Positions 46,190 through 55,317 of a stretch of DNA of 64,000 bases are shown in pieces (position 1 is the first letter of the stretch; the number at the start of each line of letters is the position of its first letter). The position numbers and the translations under genes are program-made. Under the pieces are notes generated by a model that was not told the DNA's origin, made no database searches, and saw only the letters and a list, made by a program, of their open reading frames with translations. Source of the stretch: Atopobiaceae bacterium (lineage in GTDB: Bacteria > Actinomycetota > Coriobacteriia > Coriobacteriales > Atopobiaceae); the NCBI GenBank assembly GCA_017533825.1, contig JAFWIE010000008.1:62001-126000 (forward strand), given 5' to 3'.

Positions 46190-49100
46190 ATGGACAATTG
46201 GTTTGGCACGAGGTCAAAGCGTGTGATTGCGTTCGTTGCCGTGCTACTCGTGCTCGTAGGTGCCATGGGAACCTTGGCACGCCCCGCTTGGGCAGCTGCC
46301 ACCTACACAGTCAAGCTTCTGTATACCGGGCCCGGGAGCCAGACCTCAGAAGAGGTTGATCGTAAGGAAGGCGTGACCGAGTTTCCGTGCGAATGGAGTG
46401 CTGAAGATGCGGAGGCACTCGTCAAGTCGATTCTCGAGGACCAGGCAGCTAACGTAACAAGTGCGGATTCATTTAACGTGGCTGACGCCCAGACGACGCA
46501 AGTGGACGTGAATTATTATGTACAAGGGGATGCCACTGCGCAGACTCTGCAGCTCGGCGTTACGGTTAAGAACGACCAATTCATCACAGCTGCAGACGTT
46601 ACGGGCAAAGTTGCCGAGACAGGAAAGAAGATAGAGCCCACGGCAAAGGATGGGGACGGCAACCCGATAACTGGCGCCACCTTCAGCTTTGCCATCGTCG
46701 GGGAAGATGGCTCCACCGTTGACACGGAGGGCAAGCCCGCCCAGAGCGACGTCATTGAGGTGAACAAGTCGACCGGCGCGCTCACGTTCAAGAAGGCTGG
46801 TACTGCAAAGGTAAGGGTCACCGCTGCGGAGTCCGACGAATACGCCGAGGCCACCAAGGACGTCACGGTGACGGTCAAGGCAGTGGTTTCGTTCGACAAG
46901 AACGCAGCGGATGCGACTGGCACGATGGATCCCATCGAGGTCGATGGTACCGCAACTCAGCTCCCGGCCAACATGTTCGAGCGCGACAACTACGAGTTCA
47001 CCGGATGGCAGGACAGCGTCGACGCGACGAAGACATACGCCGACAAGGGCACCATCACGACGGACACCAATGTGACCCTCTTGGCGCAATGGGCTGAGGT
47101 GCCCTACGCGGTGAAGGTGGTGGCCGGCCAAGGTGGCGTCGCATCTGCGGACTACGAGGCCGCTACGGTCGGTACGACGGTCAACCTCACGGCTACGCCA
47201 GACGAGGGCTACACCTTCAAGGAGTGGAGCACCACCACGCCGGATGTGACGATTACCAATCCGACCGCGCAAGAGGCCTCCTTCACGATGCCTGGCAGCG
47301 ACGTCACGGTGGAGGCCGAGTTTGAGGCCATCCCAAGTGTCACGCTTTCCTTCGCTGCGAATGGTGGGGCAGGCACGATGAGCTCCATCACGGCCTCTCA
47401 GGGCGAGACCGTGAATCTTCCAGCCAACACCTTCACGCGTGAGGGATACAAGTTCAGTAATTGGAATACGAGGGCCAACGGCAGCGGTACGACATACAAG
47501 AACAACGGAAGCATGGTGCTGAGCGAGGATAGCACGCTCTATGCTCAGTGGACGGAAGTCAAGCAGTTGACGGTAACGATTACGTTCGACAAGAACGCCA
47601 AGGATGCCACGGGCGAGATGGACTCGATCAGCGGGACGACCGACACGTGGAACGCGGACAAGCAGCGCTGGCAGTGGAAGACCACGTTGCCCAAGAACGA
47701 GTTCGTGCGTGTGGGCTATGACTTCGCCGGTTGGAACACGAAGGCGGACGGCAGCGGCACATCCCTCAAGAACAAGGCCGGCATTGCGGTTCGCGGCGAT
47801 ACCACGCTGTACGCGCAGTGGACAAAGGCCGACCCGGTTACGGTCACCTTCGACAAGAATGCCAGCGACGCTGAGGGCGAGATGGAGTCTTTGTCGGTCG
47901 AGAAGCATGCAAAGGTCAAGCTTCCGGAGTGCGAGTTCACCCGCGAGAATTACGTCTTCCTGAACTGGTACGTCATAAACGACAAGGGCGAGGAGACGGA
48001 TATCAAGGACCAGGCGACCGTCACCGTGAACAAAGACGCGACCCTTTATGCGCGCTGGGGCAAGATCACCGTCTCCTTTGACAAGAACGCCTCCGATGCC
48101 AAGGGCAAGATGGCCTCCATCGAGGCCACGATGAAGGGCGACAGCATCAAGCTCCCCGCGAACGCGTTCACGCGCGAGGGCTATGCATTCGTTGGTTGGA
48201 ACACCAAGGCGGACGGTTCCGGCACGGAGGTCCACGATCGGGCCACCATCAAGGTGAATGCGAGCGTCACTCTCTACGCGCAGTGGGATAATTCCCCCGA
48301 CGCCATGGTCACGATTACCTTCGACAAGAACGCCTCCGACGCCAGTGGCACGATGGATAAACTAGATGTGCTGAAGGGAACGACCGCTCAGCTTCCCGCG
48401 AACAAGTTCACCCGCTCCGGCTACACCTTCGCGGGCTGGTCTCTTACAGCCGACGGCTCGGGATCCATCTTTGGTGACGAGGCTCGCGTAAAGATCAACA
48501 AAGACGCTACCCTGTACGCGCAGTGGCAGAAGGGCGATACGCCCATCAAGCCGGGCTACGTGCGCCTGACGTTCGACAAGAACGCCGACGACGCGCAGGG
48601 CGAGATGGACTACGTCGAGGTCGAGAAGGGGAGCACCGTAACGCTTCCCGCAAACGCCTTCACACGCGATGGCTACTACTTCAAGAACTGGAATCTCGCG
48701 GCTGATGGCTCTGGCACATCCCTCAAGAATGGAGCGAGCGTAAAGATCAACGCCAACGCGACGCTCTATGCCCAGTGGGGCAAGGGCGAGAATCCTGATC
48801 CGGACGATTCGGGCTCGACCACTGGCGACAAGGAACCGGTGGTGTCTACGAGCGTCGGCGGCCAGCTGATGTCGCGTACCACCGAGGTCACCTTCATGAT
48901 CTCGCAGCAGATTCCAGCCGATGCGACCGCGATTCGCATTTGGTTCGAACTCGATAACGTCATGCAGTACACCACCGCTGCGGATCAGGTCACTGTGCGC
49001 GTGAAGGATGGCGAGGGTCTCTCGCCGATGGCCGACATCCAAGGCCAGACCCTTTCTTGGTACAAGTCAGATTCAGATGTTGCGTCCTTGCGCGACAAGA

Positions 49101-49474
49101 CGGTGCAGATTCTCTTCAAGGCAAAGATCGTTGATGGCGCGAATCTCGACGATTACACCTACGACGATAACATCGCCGAGATTCCGTATTGGGCTACGAC
49201 CGAGTTCAACGATGCGGGCGAAAGCAGGACCGTCTCATCGGAGGAGAAGGTTCTGAAGGTCTCGCTGGGCAAGACCAGTGGAGGTAGCAACGGTTCTTCG
49301 AACACTGTCTCTAGGACGACCACGCGTACGAGTAATCCCACGACTACTGGCTCCTCGTCGAAGTCGAAGAAGACGCCCGATACAGGCGACGCGACGTCCG
49401 TCGTCGGCGCGCTGACCACGGGTGTTGCCGGTCTTGCGCTGGCGTTCGGCGGAATGAGGCGGCGCAAGTACTAG
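46190..49474 (+). CDS. Cell-wall-anchored protein with InlB-type repeats
   Basis: This 1094-residue protein starts at ATG 46190 after AAGGAAG. The signal peptide ends at A-W-A-A near residue 35. A bacterial Ig-like module is followed by eight repeat modules. Seven have F-D-K-N-A-x-D-A-x-G-x-M or a variant, then LPANxFTRxGYxFxxW and TLYAQW, which is the InlB B-repeat/Listeria-Bacteroides pattern. The other is a more divergent module. A fimbrial-like domain (about 890-1040) precedes a Ser/Thr linker and a sortase signal T-P-D-T-G, hydrophobic helix and R-R-R-K tail. It is probably an adhesin. The repeats may recombine. Confidence 0.9.
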   Translation: MDNWFGTRSKRVIAFVAVLLVLVGAMGTLARPAWAAATYTVKLLYTGPGSQTSEEVDRKEGVTEFPCEWSAEDAEALVKSILEDQAANVTSADSFNVADAQTTQVDVNYYVQGDATAQTLQLGVTVKNDQFITAADVTGKVAETGKKIEPTAKDGDGNPITGATFSFAIVGEDGSTVDTEGKPAQSDVIEVNKSTGALTFKKAGTAKVRVTAAESDEYAEATKDVTVTVKAVVSFDKNAADATGTMDPIEVDGTATQLPANMFERDNYEFTGWQDSVDATKTYADKGTITTDTNVTLLAQWAEVPYAVKVVAGQGGVASADYEAATVGTTVNLTATPDEGYTFKEWSTTTPDVTITNPTAQEASFTMPGSDVTVEAEFEAIPSVTLSFAANGGAGTMSSITASQGETVNLPANTFTREGYKFSNWNTRANGSGTTYKNNGSMVLSEDSTLYAQWTEVKQLTVTITFDKNAKDATGEMDSISGTTDTWNADKQRWQWKTTLPKNEFVRVGYDFAGWNTKADGSGTSLKNKAGIAVRGDTTLYAQWTKADPVTVTFDKNASDAEGEMESLSVEKHAKVKLPECEFTRENYVFLNWYVINDKGEETDIKDQATVTVNKDATLYARWGKITVSFDKNASDAKGKMASIEATMKGDSIKLPANAFTREGYAFVGWNTKADGSGTEVHDRATIKVNASVTLYAQWDNSPDAMVTITFDKNASDASGTMDKLDVLKGTTAQLPANKFTRSGYTFAGWSLTADGSGSIFGDEARVKINKDATLYAQWQKGDTPIKPGYVRLTFDKNADDAQGEMDYVEVEKGSTVTLPANAFTRDGYYFKNWNLAADGSGTSLKNGASVKINANATLYAQWGKGENPDPDDSGSTTGDKEPVVSTSVGGQLMSRTTEVTFMISQQIPADATAIRIWFELDNVMQYTTAADQVTVRVKDGEGLSPMADIQGQTLSWYKSDSDVASLRDKTVQILFKAKIVDGANLDDYTYDDNIAEIPYWATTEFNDAGESRTVSSEEKVLKVSLGKTSGGSNGSSNTVSRTTTRTSNPTTTGSSSKSKKTPDTGDATSVVGALTTGVAGLALAFGGMRRRKY

Positions 49475-49506
49475 CGACCGTCTCGTCGACCTCTCCCTCG
49501 GGAGCA

Positions 49507-49567
49507 TGTGCCACAAAGGGGTTCATCCCCTTTGTGGCACAATGACGTAAAGGGGTCTCGCCCCTTT
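49507..49567 (+). promoter_or_regulatory. Double hairpin between surface protein gene and gatC
   Basis: A perfect 15-bp stem (49507-49521 with 49527-49541) is followed by a 7-bp stem (49549-49555 with 49561-49567) ending just before the gatC ribosome site. The third copy of CCCCTTTGTGGCA at 49561-49573 could also pair with the first arm, giving two exclusive folds. It is a terminator, attenuator or both. Confidence 0.65.
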
Positions 49568-49584
49568 GTGGCAAAGGAGGAGCA

Positions 49585-49926
49585 GTGGCCCTTACACGAG
49601 AAGACGTGCGTGGGATAGCCGAGTATGCGCGCATCGCGCTCAGCGAGCAGGAGCTCGACGAGATGACCTCGTATCTTAACGAGGCCGTCGAGCTGCTCGA
49701 ACCCATTCGTGCCTACGACCTTTCGGGCATCGACCCCACGTTTCATCCTATCGGCGACCTCACCAATGTGATGGCGAGTGACGAGCCCGATGCCCATGGC
49801 CGCTCGCTTGACCTTGAGGTAGCACTGGGCAATGCGGTTTCCACGCGAGGCAGGGCCTTCCGCGTTCCGTCCATCTTGGGCGATACCGCAGAGAAGGGCG
49901 CCGGTGCCGAGGGAGGCGATCGCTGA
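49585..49926 (+). CDS. gatC: Asp-tRNA(Asn)/Glu-tRNA(Gln) amidotransferase subunit C
   Basis: This 113-residue protein starts with GTG behind AAAGGAGGAGCA. It has the GatC pattern: V-R-G-I-A-E-Y-A-R-I-A-L-S-E-Q-E, Y-L-N-E-A-V-E-L-L-E-P and a C-terminal A-F-R-V-P-S-I-L-G. GatC clamps GatA to GatB. Its stop overlaps the gatA start. The last residues are longer and more acidic than usual. Confidence 0.93.
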   Translation: MALTREDVRGIAEYARIALSEQELDEMTSYLNEAVELLEPIRAYDLSGIDPTFHPIGDLTNVMASDEPDAHGRSLDLEVALGNAVSTRGRAFRVPSILGDTAEKGAGAEGGDR

Positions 49927-51437
49927 TGCCATACATCGACGAGCTGAGCGCGGCCGAGATCGCAGCAGGTGTCGCACGGGGTGACTTCTCTGCCACCGAG
50001 GTGGTGCGTGCCTCTCTGGATGCGATTGCGTCGCGTGAGCCCGATGTGCAGGCCTTTCTCCAGATTAGCGCTGACCTTGCGTTGCAGACCGCCGCCGTAA
50101 CCGATGCACGCCGCGCAAAGGGTGAGCCGCTCGGGCTGCTCGCGGGCGTCCCCGTGGCCTTCAAAGACAACATGCAACTCGTGGGGACACGTACGACTTG
50201 CGCAAGTCGCATGCTCGAGCACTTTGAGTCTCCCTTCACGGCCACGTGCGTGCAGCGCCTGCTCGATGCGGGTGCCACGCCAATCGGGAAGACGAACATG
50301 GACGAGTTCGCGTTCGGGTCGTCCACAGAGTCGAGCGCCTTTCATCGTACGGGCAATCCATGGGATACGCAGCGTGTGCCAGGAGGTTCGTCGGGCGGAA
50401 GTGCTGCGGCGGTCGCGGCGGGGGAGGTTCCCATTGCGCTTGGTTCCGACACAGGAGGCTCGATTCGCCAGCCTGCGAGCTTTTGCGGCGTCGTGGGTAT
50501 GAAGCCCACGTATGGCGTGGTGAGCCGCTATGGTGTGGTGGCCTTCGGCTCGTCGCTTGACCAAGTGGGACCCTTCGGGAGGTGTGTCTGCGACGTTGCC
50601 CTTGCGATGGACGCACTGGTTGTAGGCGGCAGAGACCCACTCGACTCCATGTCTCAATCGGTTCCAGCGAGCTTCCGCGAACAGTTGGAGGAGCCAGTAG
50701 AGGGTATGCGCGTGGGCGTAATCGAATCTCTAATGGAGCATGAGGCTCTGAGCGCGGAAGTGCGGGCGGCCCTTGAGGATGCGCGTGCCGCGCTCGAGAC
50801 GCAGGGTGTACAGTTCGTTCAGGTGGCGCTGCCCCACATGGAGGCCGCCATCGCCGCATATTACGTCATCGGGCCGGCGGAAGCGTTTAGCAACCTCGCT
50901 CGCTTCGACGGCGTGCGCTTTGGGTACCAGGAGCCGGACTGTGCGACGCTCGCCGAGCAGACGGCGCGTTCGCGTGCGCGGGGATTCGGTGCGGAAGCGA
51001 AGCGCCGCCAGCTCTTGGGTGCGTATCTGCTTGCGTCGGGTGTCTACGATCAGTACTACTATCCCGCCCAGCAGGTCCGCACGCTCATCACGGCGGACTA
51101 CCGAGCCGCATTCGCGCGCTGTGATGCCCTGTTGCTTCCCGCCGCACCCACGGCGGCGTTCCGCTTTGGCGAGATGAGCACCCCCACGCAGATGTATGCG
51201 GCGGACCTCTTTACCATCTCGAACAACATCGCGGGCAACGCAGGCGTGAGTGTGCCCGTTGGTCTGGGGAAGACATCGTGCATGCCAATCGCGGCACAGC
51301 TCCAAGGACCGGCATTCAAGGACCATGCCCTTCTGCGCGTTGCTCGCGCTTTGGAGCGTGGCGTGGAGGATGCGGGCCGTACGTGCTCCGGCACTGTGGC
51401 TCCGGGATTCGCAAGAATGGGGGGTGTGCTCGCATGA
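49926..51437 (+). CDS. gatA: Amidotransferase subunit A (amidase)
   Basis: This 503-residue amidase-signature protein has the catalytic lysine in V-A-F-K-D-N-M, the Ser cluster in G-G-S-S-G-G-S-A-A-A and L-G-S-D-T-G-G-S-I-R-Q-P-A. GatA releases ammonia from glutamine and passes it to GatB to convert Glu-tRNA(Gln) or Asp-tRNA(Asn). It is coupled to gatC (one-base overlap) and gatB (four-base overlap). Confidence 0.97.
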   Translation: MPYIDELSAAEIAAGVARGDFSATEVVRASLDAIASREPDVQAFLQISADLALQTAAVTDARRAKGEPLGLLAGVPVAFKDNMQLVGTRTTCASRMLEHFESPFTATCVQRLLDAGATPIGKTNMDEFAFGSSTESSAFHRTGNPWDTQRVPGGSSGGSAAAVAAGEVPIALGSDTGGSIRQPASFCGVVGMKPTYGVVSRYGVVAFGSSLDQVGPFGRCVCDVALAMDALVVGGRDPLDSMSQSVPASFREQLEEPVEGMRVGVIESLMEHEALSAEVRAALEDARAALETQGVQFVQVALPHMEAAIAAYYVIGPAEAFSNLARFDGVRFGYQEPDCATLAEQTARSRARGFGAEAKRRQLLGAYLLASGVYDQYYYPAQQVRTLITADYRAAFARCDALLLPAAPTAAFRFGEMSTPTQMYAADLFTISNNIAGNAGVSVPVGLGKTSCMPIAAQLQGPAFKDHALLRVARALERGVEDAGRTCSGTVAPGFARMGGVLA

Positions 51438-52948
51438 GGCCACTCAAGGAGGTCCTGCGCGATTGGGAGGCCGTCATCGGTCTCGAGGTTCATACCGAAC
51501 TCACGACGCTCCAAACCAAGATGTTCTGCGACTGTCATCTGAGCCACGACGATCCTCCCAATACCAACGTCTGCCCCGTCTGCCTCGGCATGCCGGGTGC
51601 GTTGCCTGTTCCTAACGAGAAGGCCATCGAATCCATCGTGATGGCCGGCCTCGCCACCGGTTGCCAAATCCAGCGGCGTTCTCTCTTCTATCGCAAGCAC
51701 TACTTCTATCCCGACATGTCCAAGAACTTCCAGACGACGCAGGGGCCGGTCGCCTTCTGCATGCATGGGCACCTTGACCTTGAGGTGGCGGGGGAGGGTG
51801 CTGCAGAACGTCCCGATTGCACGATGGAGAAGGCCGCTGACGGCAGTTACGTCGTACCCATTCGCATCCTACGTATCCACATGGAGGAAGACGCTGCAAA
51901 GATGGTACACGTCGGCGGTACGGAAGGCCGAATCACGAGTGCCTCGGAGAGCCTGATTGACTACAACCGATGCGGGACGCCCCTCATCGAGTTGGTCACC
52001 GAGCCGGACCTGCGCACTCCGGAAGAGGCGCGACTCTTTATGGAGCGGCTCCGGCAGACCTTCCTCGCGTTGGGCATCTCCGACTGCTCGTTGGAGAGTG
52101 GCTCCATGCGCTGCGATGGAAACGTGAGCATTCGTCGCCGCGGTTCGCGCGACTTCGGTACCAAGACCGAGATGAAGAATCTCAACTCCTTCAAGGCACT
52201 GCATGACGCGTTGGCATACGAAATCTGCCGCCAAGCGGAGCTGCTCGAAGCGGGTGACGTCGTACGTCAAGAGACGCGCCATTGGGAGCCGAGCAAGCGG
52301 CGTACCGTGGTGATGCGTGTGAAGGAAACGGCGGACGATTACCGCATGTATCCGGATCCGGACCTCGCTCCGTTCGATCTCTCTGATGAGTTCATCGAGC
52401 GCTGCAGGACCCGCATTCCGGAACTGCCGCTAGACAAGCGCGACCGGTTCGTGGCGACCTATGGTCTCCGTCGCACCGACGCGGCTCAGCTTGCCGCGGA
52501 CCCGATGACGGCAGCCTTCTTTGAAGAGGCAGCTCGCACCGTCGCTACGGAGGTCGTGCCGACTGTCGCTAACGTGATTATCAACCTCCTGCCCGCCACA
52601 AAGAAGGTAATGCCTGCGCAGGTTGCCAGCCTTGCCGAACTGCTCGCGTCCGATGCGCTCACGTTTGCGCAGGCGCGTGAGGTGCTCGAACTCGTGGACG
52701 GGACCACAGATGACCCGCAGAGAGTCATCGACGAGCGCGGCATGCGACAGAGCACCGATGCCGATGCGCTTGCCGCGACGGTAGAGGAGGTCTTGGCGGC
52801 GTGTGCCGATCAGGTGCGTCAATACCGGGAGGGGAATAGGAAGGTGGTCGGGTTTCTCGTAGGCCAATGCATGAGGGCCTCGAAAGGATCGGGCAACCCC
52901 AAGCTCTTCAGTCGGATTCTACGCGAGCGGCTAACTCGAGAGGGGTAA
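51434..52948 (+). CDS. gatB: Amidotransferase subunit B
   Basis: This 504-residue protein starts at ATG 51434, overlapping gatA; the open frame reaches further back only as a shadow of gatA. Signature stretches are W-E-A-V-I-G-L-E-V-H-T-E-L, N-V-C-P-V-C-L-G-M-P-G, R-K-H-Y-F-Y-P-D-M, D-Y-N-R-C-G-T-P-L-I-E and Y-R-M-Y-P-D-P-D-L. The C-terminal YqeY-like tail is complete. GatB binds tRNA and carries the kinase and amidation site. Confidence 0.97.
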   Translation: MRPLKEVLRDWEAVIGLEVHTELTTLQTKMFCDCHLSHDDPPNTNVCPVCLGMPGALPVPNEKAIESIVMAGLATGCQIQRRSLFYRKHYFYPDMSKNFQTTQGPVAFCMHGHLDLEVAGEGAAERPDCTMEKAADGSYVVPIRILRIHMEEDAAKMVHVGGTEGRITSASESLIDYNRCGTPLIELVTEPDLRTPEEARLFMERLRQTFLALGISDCSLESGSMRCDGNVSIRRRGSRDFGTKTEMKNLNSFKALHDALAYEICRQAELLEAGDVVRQETRHWEPSKRRTVVMRVKETADDYRMYPDPDLAPFDLSDEFIERCRTRIPELPLDKRDRFVATYGLRRTDAAQLAADPMTAAFFEEAARTVATEVVPTVANVIINLLPATKKVMPAQVASLAELLASDALTFAQAREVLELVDGTTDDPQRVIDERGMRQSTDADALAATVEEVLAACADQVRQYREGNRKVVGFLVGQCMRASKGSGNPKLFSRILRERLTREG

Positions 52949-53023
52949 CCCCTTATGGCGACAAGTCACATGGCCCGCTATGCTACGGCCCCTTGCATGC
53001 ACCATAAGGGAGTTACCCCTCTC
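52938..53023. terminator. Long inverted repeat at the end of gatB
   Basis: Arms 52938-52958 and 53002-53023 pair over about 21 bp with one bulge, separated by 43 bases. The left arm contains the gatB stop codon. It sits between convergent genes and may end transcription from both sides; no T run is present. Confidence 0.55.
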
Positions 53024-53054
53024 AGGTCGTGCACTTGCGCTAATTTTCCGAGAA

Positions 53055-53495
53055 CTACGACTCCTTCAAGTCCACGATGGCAAGTGTTTTGCCAAGTGGA
53101 GCCAAGAGCTTGATGAGCGTGTTGATCTGTGGGGAGATCTCGCAACCTTCGATGCGGCTGATTACCGACTGCCTGATGCCGGCGGCTTCTCCCAGTCGGG
53201 TCTGCGAGAATGACTTGTTGCGACGAATGCGCGAGAGACTCTTGAGCAGACGCATCTTCTCGTTGTTGACGATGTCGACTTCCTCGCCCATGGAGCTGAG
53301 TGTCTCGGCATCGAAGGAGATTCCTTCCGGCCACGCGATACGCGTGTTGTCGGGGCTGATCTCAAATGCGTCGAAGTCCTGGTCGTTGCCAATGCCGAGG
53401 TCCTGGGCAAGGTAGATGCGGGAAGTGCCCCCGTCGAACCAAACAACCAGCTTATTGGTAGCCACCGATACTGCGGCGATTACCCTTTCACTCAT
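53055..53495 (-). CDS. DUF2442-like plus XRE helix-turn-helix regulator
   Basis: The 146-residue form starts at ATG 53495 after GGGGGT. The N-terminal 70 residues look like DUF2442 (NKLVVWFDGGTSRIYLAQDL; ISPDNTRIAWPEGISFDAET), followed by an XRE helix-turn-helix (SFSQTRLGEAAGIRQSVISR). Such fusions are DNA-binding regulators, often antitoxin-like. No toxin gene lies next to it, although the upstream gap is long. The palindrome at 53644-53663 is a candidate binding site. Confidence 0.85.
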   Translation of the reverse strand: MSERVIAAVSVATNKLVVWFDGGTSRIYLAQDLGIGNDQDFDAFEISPDNTRIAWPEGISFDAETLSSMGEEVDIVNNEKMRLLKSLSRIRRNKSFSQTRLGEAAGIRQSVISRIEGCEISPQINTLIKLLAPLGKTLAIVDLKES

Positions 53496-54017
53496 CTTTA
53501 CCCCCAATTACTCGAGAGGAAATGCCCTACCAACGTGATGGCCCTTCCCAATCCATTCTCGCGAATGACCGTTTTGAGATTATAGGGTGATTTCCATTTT
53601 CATGCATGCGGTTTTTGTACGAGTTTCAATCAGACATCTTTGAGATTCAAACTAGTTTGAATCTTCAAAGGCAGGGCGAATGCTCTTTCAGGCGATGAAA
53701 AGTGGCACTTTTTTTGGTGCTTTTGTGCAGGTTGGGGTTCCAAATTGGAATCCAGATGAGGTAACTGAGGCTTACGGACATTTTTTAGCTCAACATTATG
53801 CAATATATTGATGTAATCTTGCCGTAAAGATTCATGAAATATGGCAAAAGACGGCCATATTATACATTATTCGCTTAAATGCATGTTTCCAATTGTGATG
53901 TACTTTAGTTGGATAGAGTACTTTCTATGAATGACCATGAAATATACATATAACTCAATACTAGCTTATAACCTTCCATGGCCGATAATGAGCGTGTGCC
54001 ATGCGTGCCCTCGCGTG
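53496..54017. other. AT-rich intergenic region with operator-like palindromes
   Basis: This gap of about 520 bases is clearly AT-richer than its surroundings. It contains a perfect 20-base palindrome at 53644-53663 (GATTCAAACTAGTTTGAATC), which extends with one bulge to 53639-53669, and a - strand TATAAT at 53579-53584 likely serving the HTH gene. A weaker palindrome lies near 53730-53750. No gene is seen. Confidence 0.55.
53579..53584 (-). promoter_or_regulatory. -10 box of the DUF2442-HTH gene
   Basis: TATAAT on the - strand lies 84 bases before the start codon. A recognisable -35 hexamer is missing; the 20-base palindrome lies about 60 bases upstream. Confidence 0.45.
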
Positions 54018-54950
54018 CTAGGCGCCCAAGAACGCATCGACGTTAGGGTTGTTGCGAATGATTTGGGAGAGGCGTTCGATGTATCGCTCGAGCAGCGCGC
54101 TCGGCTTGCGTTCGCGATGGATGAGGTAGCCAACGCGCATGCGCTCTTCGGTGTCGAAGGGAACCGAGACGATGCTGCCCAGCTGCATCTCATCCGAGAG
54201 CACGCCGGAGGAGAGCAGGTATCCGTTGCCGTGGGACAGCATGGTCGTCATGGTGCCACGGTCGCTCACCCGAATGCTCTTGTGATGTGCGAGGTACGAC
54301 ATGGGTTCCTCCGAGAAATAGAACGAGTTCTCGGTTCCTTGCTCGAAGGTGAGGCGGGGCCATTCCTCGAGGTCGCGTGGTTCGATGAGCTCTCGCGTGG
54401 CGAGGGGATGCTGCGATCCCACAAAGACGTGGATGCGTGCGTCGAAGAGCGGGTGAAAGACAAGGCCTTCGTCACGGATGGCCTTTTCGATGACGCGACG
54501 ATTGAAGCTGTCGATGTACAGGATGCCAATCTCGCTGCGAAAGCTCCCCACATCTTGGATGATCTGACCCGTCGAAGTCTCGCGCATTATAAACTCGTAC
54601 GTTTGTGCGTCGCACTCTGCGATGACGTCCACGAATGCCTGGACCGAGAACGCGTAATGCTGCGCACTCACGGCGAGTCGCGTCTGGCCTGCATCGTGCT
54701 TTGCGTAACGGGATTCGAGCATATCGGCCTGCTCGATTACTTGGCGGGCATAGCCGAGTAGCTCGGTGCCCTCGTTGGTGAGCGTGACGCCGCGGTTTGA
54801 GCGCTTGAAGATGGTGATGCCCAGCTCGCGTTCAAGGTCGCGAATGGCTGTCGATAGATTCGACTGGCTGGCGTAGAGGTTGTACGCGGCAGCATTCATG
54901 GAGCCGAACTCGGCAATCGCGATGAGGTAACGCAGTTGCTGAAGGGTCAT
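54018..54950 (-). CDS. LysR-family transcriptional regulator
   Basis: This 310-residue protein starts at ATG 54950 after AAGGAG, although the frame opens earlier. It has a LysR helix-turn-helix (MTLQQLRYLIAIAEFGSMNA; S-Q-S-N-L-S-T-A-I-R-D-L-E) followed by a periplasmic-binding-like effector domain. It is related in sequence type to CysB/Cbl-like and AlsR-like members, but the effector is unknown. It is divergent from the dapA leader, so it could control dapA, though the riboswitch there already explains lysine control. Confidence 0.93.
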   Translation of the reverse strand: MTLQQLRYLIAIAEFGSMNAAAYNLYASQSNLSTAIRDLERELGITIFKRSNRGVTLTNEGTELLGYARQVIEQADMLESRYAKHDAGQTRLAVSAQHYAFSVQAFVDVIAECDAQTYEFIMRETSTGQIIQDVGSFRSEIGILYIDSFNRRVIEKAIRDEGLVFHPLFDARIHVFVGSQHPLATRELIEPRDLEEWPRLTFEQGTENSFYFSEEPMSYLAHHKSIRVSDRGTMTTMLSHGNGYLLSSGVLSDEMQLGSIVSVPFDTEERMRVGYLIHRERKPSALLERYIERLSQIIRNNPNVDAFLGA

Positions 54951-55074
54951 GACAGGCGCTCCTTGCTCGTGCTCGATTATATCTTGCGATAAATAATACT
55001 CCTTGTAGCTTCGTTCCTTTGCGAGACGATGACACGACCTTGTCATGTATTGGTGCCCGTGCTACGCTGTTTTG

Positions 55075-55249
55075 CACGGATAGAGGAGCGGGCACGAAGA
55101 GTCTCAGGAGAGCCGGCGGGCAGTGACCCTGGGAAGAGGCGATGCCCGCCGAACTGCGGCGAGCGGCGGCGAGGCGTGGTGGGCCTGCGCGAAACACACG
55201 CAGGACTGTCCGCGGGTTGGGTGGCAACACGCGGGGGCGCTATCCTTGC
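55075..55249 (+). promoter_or_regulatory. Lysine riboswitch (L box) upstream of dapA
   Basis: The leader matches the L-box element by eye. P1 GGATAG (55078-55083) pairs with CTATCC (55240-55245). Conserved blocks occur in order: GATAGAGGAGCG, GAAGAGT, GGAAGAGGCGA then CGCCGAAC, GGGCCTGC, GCAGGACTGTC, and GGGGGCGCTATC. The downstream part contains CTCC-GT-CGC near 55268-55276 that could pair with GCGA and GGAG at the dapA ribosome site, suggesting translational control. High lysine should lower dapA-dapB expression. Confidence 0.87.
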
Positions 55250-55317
55250 TGGGACGTTGTGCGTATGCTCCGTCGCCCGCGAGGTGCGTTCCCGCGGTAG
55301 CGAGACAAGGAGAGAGC

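Noticed and set aside
46469-48235. 588-residue open frame on the - strand
   Set aside because: It lies wholly opposite the InlB-repeat surface protein gene and mirrors its repeats. Sequence is rich in Arg/Leu/Val as expected of an antisense shadow, with no ribosome site.
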